From: Nitrospirota bacterium
GTDB taxonomy: Bacteria > Nitrospirota > Thermodesulfovibrionia > Thermodesulfovibrionales > UBA9159
Length of the DNA: 33,074 nt
Direction: 5' to 3'
NCBI GenBank assembly: GCA_023475105.1
Contig: JAMCWJ010000102.1
Coordinates: forward strand, 1-33,074
Shown: positions 30,102-33,074 of the stretch, one piece after another
Numbering within the stretch: position 1 is the first letter of the stretch
Layout of the letters: every line of letters begins with the position of its first letter
The notes under the pieces: model-generated
Seen by the model: the letters and a program-made list of their open reading frames with translations, nothing else
Databases searched by the model: none
What the model was told of the DNA's origin: nothing
Position numbers and translations under genes: made by a program

Positions 30102-30311
30102 ATGGTCACGACGCTTTTTCTGATCAGGCACGGTGATACAGAAGGCGCCGAGGTGCGGAGATACTGCGAGGCTCTCGGCATGACACTCAAAAATATCTTC
30201 AGGATCGAGCAGGACTACGGGGCGCTGAACATCATAGAATTTGAGGAGTATTATCCCGTGGTAAAGCTCATGAACGGCCGGGACGCAACCGGAACGGCGG
30301 GCGTCGCCTGA
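30102..30311 (+). pseudogene. Histidine-phosphatase gene with an internal deletion
   Basis: The 69-residue frame begins like a phosphoglycerate-mutase-type histidine phosphatase (TTLFLIRHGDTEG, with the catalytic R-H-G) and then runs directly into the family's C-terminal block, YCEALGMTLKNIFRIEQDYG and ALNIIEFEEYYPVVKLMN. About 120-140 residues that normally lie between, including the second catalytic His, are missing. The frame remains open across the junction, so a short product could still be made but cannot have the normal active site. AGAGAGAA precedes ATG 30102. It lies 16 bases before the flavoprotein gene. Confidence 0.75.
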
Positions 30312-30327
30312 AAGGAGCATCGGCGCT

Positions 30328-31437
30328 TTGGACAGGGCAGAAGTAACGATTGTAGGGGCGGGGGTCATAGGTCTCGCGATTGCAGCGGAACTGGCGCAGT
30401 CCGTCGAATCGGTCGTGGTCGTCGAACGGCACAACAGCTTCGGGCGGGAGACGAGCAGCCGCAACAGCGAAGTGGTTCATTCCGGCCTTTATTATCCCCC
30501 AGGGTCGCTGAAGGCGCGGCTTTGCGTCGACGGGGCGGAACGCCTGTACAGCTGCTGCGAGGAGCATTCGATCCCGTGTTCACGGCTCGGGAAACTGATC
30601 GTCGCAGTCGGGCAATCAGAGGTTGCGGGCCTCGGAGAACTTCTCGAAAGGGGGACCCTGAACGGGGTACAAGGCCTGAGGCTTCTCGGGAAAGAAGAGG
30701 TGGAAAGAATCGAACCCGAGGTGATCGCCTCAGCCGCGATTCATTCTCCCGGAACGGGAATCGTCGATTCCCACTCCCTCATGAGCCATCTGCACCGCAA
30801 GGCCGCGTCCTCAGGCGCTGTTTTTTCTTTTTCGAGCGAAGTGGATCGCATCGAGAAGCAGCGGCAAGGGTACCTCATCGGCCTGAAGGGCGAAGACTAC
30901 GCCTTCTTTTCGGACGCAGTGGTGAACGCAGCAGGCCTCGCTTCAGACCGTGTCGCCGAGATGGCCGGCATCGATGCGGACAAGGAAGGGTACAGACTCA
31001 GCTTCTGCAAGGGTTCCTACTTTTCGTACGGGAAAAAATCTCCGGTGTCGCTGCTCGTGTATTCCGCCCCCCTGAAAGACTTGAAGGGCCTGGGTGTCCA
31101 CGCAACCCCCGACCTGGGTGGCCGTCTCCGCCTTGGACCTGACGCCGAAGATGTCGATTCGATCGAGTACGGGGTCGATCAGGGCAAGAGAGACGCGTTT
31201 TACGAGAGCGCCTCACGGATGATCAGGGGTCTCGACAGGGAGGCGTTCAGTCCCGACATGTCCGGAATCCGTCCGAAGGTCAGGGGCGAAGGAATCAGGG
31301 ACTTTATCATCACGCATGAAGCGGACAAGGGACTGGAAGGACTTATCGACCTGATAGGGATCGAGTCGCCGGGTCTCACATCAGCACTTGCAATAGCGCG
31401 ACTGGTCGCGGGGATGGTGAGGGAGGTTTTAAGGTGA
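30328..31437 (+). CDS. lhgO: L-2-hydroxyglutarate oxidase-like FAD oxidoreductase
   Basis: This 369-residue protein is a DAO-type FAD enzyme. The N-terminal dinucleotide motif is VTIVGAGVIGLAIAAEL, followed by VVVERHNSFGRETSSRNSEV and VHSGLYYPPGSLKARLC, which is the LhgO/L2HGDH signature. GTGIVDSHSLM, VVNAAGLASDRVAEMAG, KGSYFSY and a C-terminal GIESPGLTSALAIARLVA agree with the family. LhgO oxidises L-2-hydroxyglutarate to 2-oxoglutarate and passes electrons to oxygen or a quinone; the exact substrate is inferred. The TTG start is supported by AAAGGAG about 11 bases upstream. It lies just after the phosphatase remnant and precedes the nitroreductase by 47 bases. Confidence 0.87.
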   Translation: MDRAEVTIVGAGVIGLAIAAELAQSVESVVVVERHNSFGRETSSRNSEVVHSGLYYPPGSLKARLCVDGAERLYSCCEEHSIPCSRLGKLIVAVGQSEVAGLGELLERGTLNGVQGLRLLGKEEVERIEPEVIASAAIHSPGTGIVDSHSLMSHLHRKAASSGAVFSFSSEVDRIEKQRQGYLIGLKGEDYAFFSDAVVNAAGLASDRVAEMAGIDADKEGYRLSFCKGSYFSYGKKSPVSLLVYSAPLKDLKGLGVHATPDLGGRLRLGPDAEDVDSIEYGVDQGKRDAFYESASRMIRGLDREAFSPDMSGIRPKVRGEGIRDFIITHEADKGLEGLIDLIGIESPGLTSALAIARLVAGMVREVLR

Positions 31438-31484
31438 TCTGATATTTCGGCAGTTCGCAGCAAAATTTTCCGGGAGGTGAAGAT

Positions 31485-32000
31485 ATGCTGGAAGTCATCA
31501 GGCAGAGAAGAAGTGTGAGGTCTTACGTCAAGAGAAATGTGGAGAGCGGGAAACTGGAGGAGATACTGAAGGCCGCCATGTTCTCGCCCAGCGCCAGGAA
31601 TCTCAGGCCGTGGGAGTTTGTCGTTGTGACTGACGCGGAGGCAAAGGCGCAGATTTCGAGGGCTACGCCCTATGCGTCGTTTGCCCGGGAAGCGCCGGTC
31701 GTCGTGGTTGTCTGTTACGATGCGGAGAAGGGGAAAAGGTTCAGGGAAGACTGTTCGATCTGCGCCGCGAATATTCTACTTGAAGCGTCGAACCAGGGCC
31801 TCGGCGCATGCTTTGTCCAGATAGCCGACGGCACGGAGGGCGAAGCAGGCAATCCTGAGGAATTCGTGAAGAAGGTCCTTTCGATCCCGGGAAATTTCCG
31901 GGTGCAGTGCCTTCTGCCTCTCGGATACCCTGAAAAGCAGCCCGCCCCGCATAAAGACGAGGAATACGAAAAAGACAAGGTCCATTATGAGAGGTTTTAG
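31485..32000 (+). CDS. Nitroreductase-family flavoprotein
   Basis: This 171-residue protein has the nitroreductase pattern: EVIRQRRSVRSYVKRNVESG at the N-terminus, where Arg residues hold the FMN phosphate, AAMFSPSARNLRPWEFVVVT, an EAPVVVVVCYDAE strand, ANILLEASNQGLGACFVQI and LLPLGYPEKQPAPH near the C-terminus. Members are FMN-dependent and reduce nitro compounds, quinones or similar acceptors with NAD(P)H; the substrate is unknown. It carries CSICAAN at about residue 91, an uncommon pair of cysteines. GGGAGG lies 7 bases before the ATG. It probably shares a transcript with the flavoprotein gene upstream. Confidence 0.9.
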   Translation: MLEVIRQRRSVRSYVKRNVESGKLEEILKAAMFSPSARNLRPWEFVVVTDAEAKAQISRATPYASFAREAPVVVVVCYDAEKGKRFREDCSICAANILLEASNQGLGACFVQIADGTEGEAGNPEEFVKKVLSIPGNFRVQCLLPLGYPEKQPAPHKDEEYEKDKVHYERF

Positions 32001-32057
32001 CGGGAGACAGTGAAACGCTCCCGCCCGACACGGCGAAGCAGGGAGAGACTGAAAGCA

Positions 32058-32267
32058 TCTGATCTCCTCTCCGGCGCGGTCGTCTCCGACGACCCCGTAA
32101 AATTTGCAGGCAATCCCCAGCCGTGCAAGCGCCACCATTGGAGTGGCTGCCGGTCCGCCTCCCTGCTGGCGCCATTCGAGTAATTCTTTCTTGGCATCGA
32201 TCCCGGGATAGACGTCGACCAGGGCAAGGTAGTCAAGAGAGCATTGTCCGAGGCCGGAGACGGTCAT
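32058..32267 (-). pseudogene. 3'-truncated PfkB-family sugar kinase
   Basis: The first 70 residues read as a proper PfkB/ribokinase N-terminus: VSGLGQCSLDYLALVDVYPG, KELLEWRQQGGGPAATPMVA, LARLGIACKFYGVVGDD and AGEEIR. The similarity stops there; the frame goes on as meaningless sequence across the spacer and antisense to the nitroreductase gene. The ATP-binding and catalytic Asp part (GAGD motif), which normally fills another 200 residues, is missing. A TATAAT hexamer ends five bases before the ATG, so the promoter may still be active. Loss of the 3' end next to a CRISPR array suggests a deletion or rearrangement. Confidence 0.75.
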
Positions 32268-32272
32268 GCGTA

Positions 32273-32278
32273 ATTATA
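32273..32278 (-). promoter_or_regulatory. Consensus -10 of the truncated PfkB gene
   Basis: TATAAT on the minus strand lies five bases from ATG 32267, flanked by GCGTA and TACGC arms. A leaderless transcript is predicted. No ribosome site is visible. The rest of the 280 bases up to the CRISPR array has G-rich runs and a small GTTCC/GGAAC hairpin near 32380 but no gene. Confidence 0.5.
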
Positions 32279-32482
32279 CGCGTTAGATAGCCGTATCGAG
32301 AATTCCGAGGAGGGGGGGAATCAGGGCCAGGCGGTTTTCTTTTGGAGGGGGTCTCCGCCCGGAGGGGGATCCGGGAGGTTCCGCTTTTCGGGAACTACCC
32401 TATGCCCCGATTTGATACTATTTTAACTTCTTCATCTTCTAAAAAGGATCAGCCTTAATCTGATTTTTTTGTCATCCTTTGT

Positions 32483-32514
32483 CCGACAGAACATGAAGGG
32501 TGACGGGGAGCGGC
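32483..32514 (-). repeat. Degenerate terminal CRISPR repeat
   Basis: GGGGAGCG at 32505-32512 plus C at 32514 matches the right end of the CRISPR repeat (9 of the last 10 bases), while the left two-thirds has decayed. The distance from its end to the first perfect repeat is 33 bases, exactly the usual spacer length here. A decayed repeat marks the leader-distal end of many arrays. Confidence 0.5.
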
Positions 32515-32547
32515 GCCCATCAACGTGGTGAACTACCCCTCCTTCCT

Positions 32548-33074
32548 GTTTCAATCCACGCTCCCGCGTGGGGAGCGACGGAGTATCACATCGAGGTGAT
32601 AAAGACCAAGGCGTTTCAATCCACGCTCCCGCGTGGGGAGCGACCACCTCCAGCTGCTCCTCGATCGCACTCTCGGTGTTTCAATCCACGCTCCCGCGTG
32701 GGGAGCGACCTCCTTCCCTCCTTTCGTTGCGGAGAGTAAAAGGTTTCAATCCACGCTCCCGCGTGGGGAGCGACGTGCAAGGAGGTGATTAAGGTCATGG
32801 ATGAAGAAGGTTTCAATCCACGCTCCCGCGTGGGGAGCGACGTTAAGAAAGAGCAATACAAGGATCTCCTGATCAGGGTTTCAATCCACGCTCCCGCGTG
32901 GGGAGCGACTTGGATACCGATACATCGAGAGTAGTGACTCCTCGTTTCAATCCACGCTCCCGCGTGGGGAGCGACTACTTGCCGAGACCCCGCTTGCAGG
33001 CGGCACGGGTTTCAATCCACGCTCCCGCGTGGGGAGCGACGTAACCGGGACGGAAGAAGTTACCAGAGTATCAA
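32548..33074 (-). CRISPR. Type I-C-like CRISPR array, eight repeats, open at the right edge
   Basis: Eight identical 32-base repeats start at 32548, 32613, 32678, 32743, 32810, 32878, 32944 and 33009. Each begins GTTTCAATCCACGC and ends GTGGGGAGCGAC, the type I-C consensus pattern, with an internal GCTCCC/GGGAGC stem. Spacers are 33, 33, 33, 35, 36, 34 and 33 bases; an eighth spacer reaches the window edge. Type I-C crRNAs normally carry the ATTGAAAC end as the 5' tag, so transcription is expected on the minus strand, with the leader and probably the cas genes to the right, outside the window. No cas gene is present here. Confidence 0.98.

Noticed and set aside
29991-30464. N-terminal extension of the alanine-rich lipoprotein frame
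   Set aside because: The lipoprotein signal and the ribosome site both place the start at 29990; the extension is antisense to the phosphatase remnant and the flavoprotein gene.
32432-32861. Several short open frames across the right end
   Set aside because: They are translations of the CRISPR repeats and give the same peptide in each unit.

Overview
The window looks like a chromosomal piece of a Gram-negative, probably anaerobic bacterium. Visible signs are LemA/TPM envelope proteins, a heptosyltransferase-like GT9, lipoproteins, an L,D-transpeptidase, a TatA subunit, a secreted CxxCH protein and a type I-C CRISPR array. A Nitrospirota (Thermodesulfovibrionia-like) or Desulfobacterota source would fit, but no marker gene here settles it. 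No tRNA or rRNA gene was recognised.

Layout. (1) 1-5.7 kb, visibly AT-richer than the rest, holds a leftward cluster under a divergent-free GntR/HutC regulator: GntR, three FMN split-barrel (PPOX) proteins, a multi-pass membrane protein, an unrecognised 590-residue protein, a DUF2267 protein and a LarC2-like (nickel-pincer cofactor) gene cut by the left edge. Palindromic operator candidates lie before the PPOX genes and before the regulator. (2) 5.8-12.8 kb is housekeeping and accessory DNA: a DinB remnant, a leftward HD-hydrolase / GT9 / YgbA-like operon, an SDR-type NAD(P)-binding protein, a small FmdB-type zinc ribbon, a CDF-like membrane protein, a SHOCT protein, TatA, a single-CxxCH secreted protein and a ferritin-like protein. 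(3) 12.9-25.5 kb is an alpha-glucan storage locus. It encodes a glucan water dikinase (GWD), a phosphoglucan water dikinase (PWD) fused to a xylose-isomerase-like TIM barrel, a second free TIM-barrel protein, a GlgE-like GH13 protein, a DUF4912 protein, a GH57 branching enzyme and a convergent GT4 glucan synthase. (4) 25.6-30 kb carries a double-PilZ protein, a LemA-TPM-TPM operon, a LysM/YkuD L,D-transpeptidase and an alanine-rich coiled-coil lipoprotein. (5) 30.1-33.1 kb carries a histidine-phosphatase remnant with an internal deletion, an L-2-hydroxyglutarate-oxidase-like flavoprotein, a nitroreductase, a 3'-truncated PfkB kinase and the distal end of a type I-C CRISPR array that leaves the window at the right.

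The most exciting part is region 3. GWD and PWD are the paired enzymes that phosphorylate starch in plants, algae and some other eukaryotes. Here both are encoded back to back, with overlapping reading frames, beside branching and synthesis enzymes, which suggests a bacterial pathway that tags a storage glucan with phosphate. The TIM-barrel partners are unexplained. A second genome-wide signal is that several operon-leading genes have no Shine-Dalgarno sequence but a good -10 hexamer 5-7 bases before the start codon, so they look leaderless.
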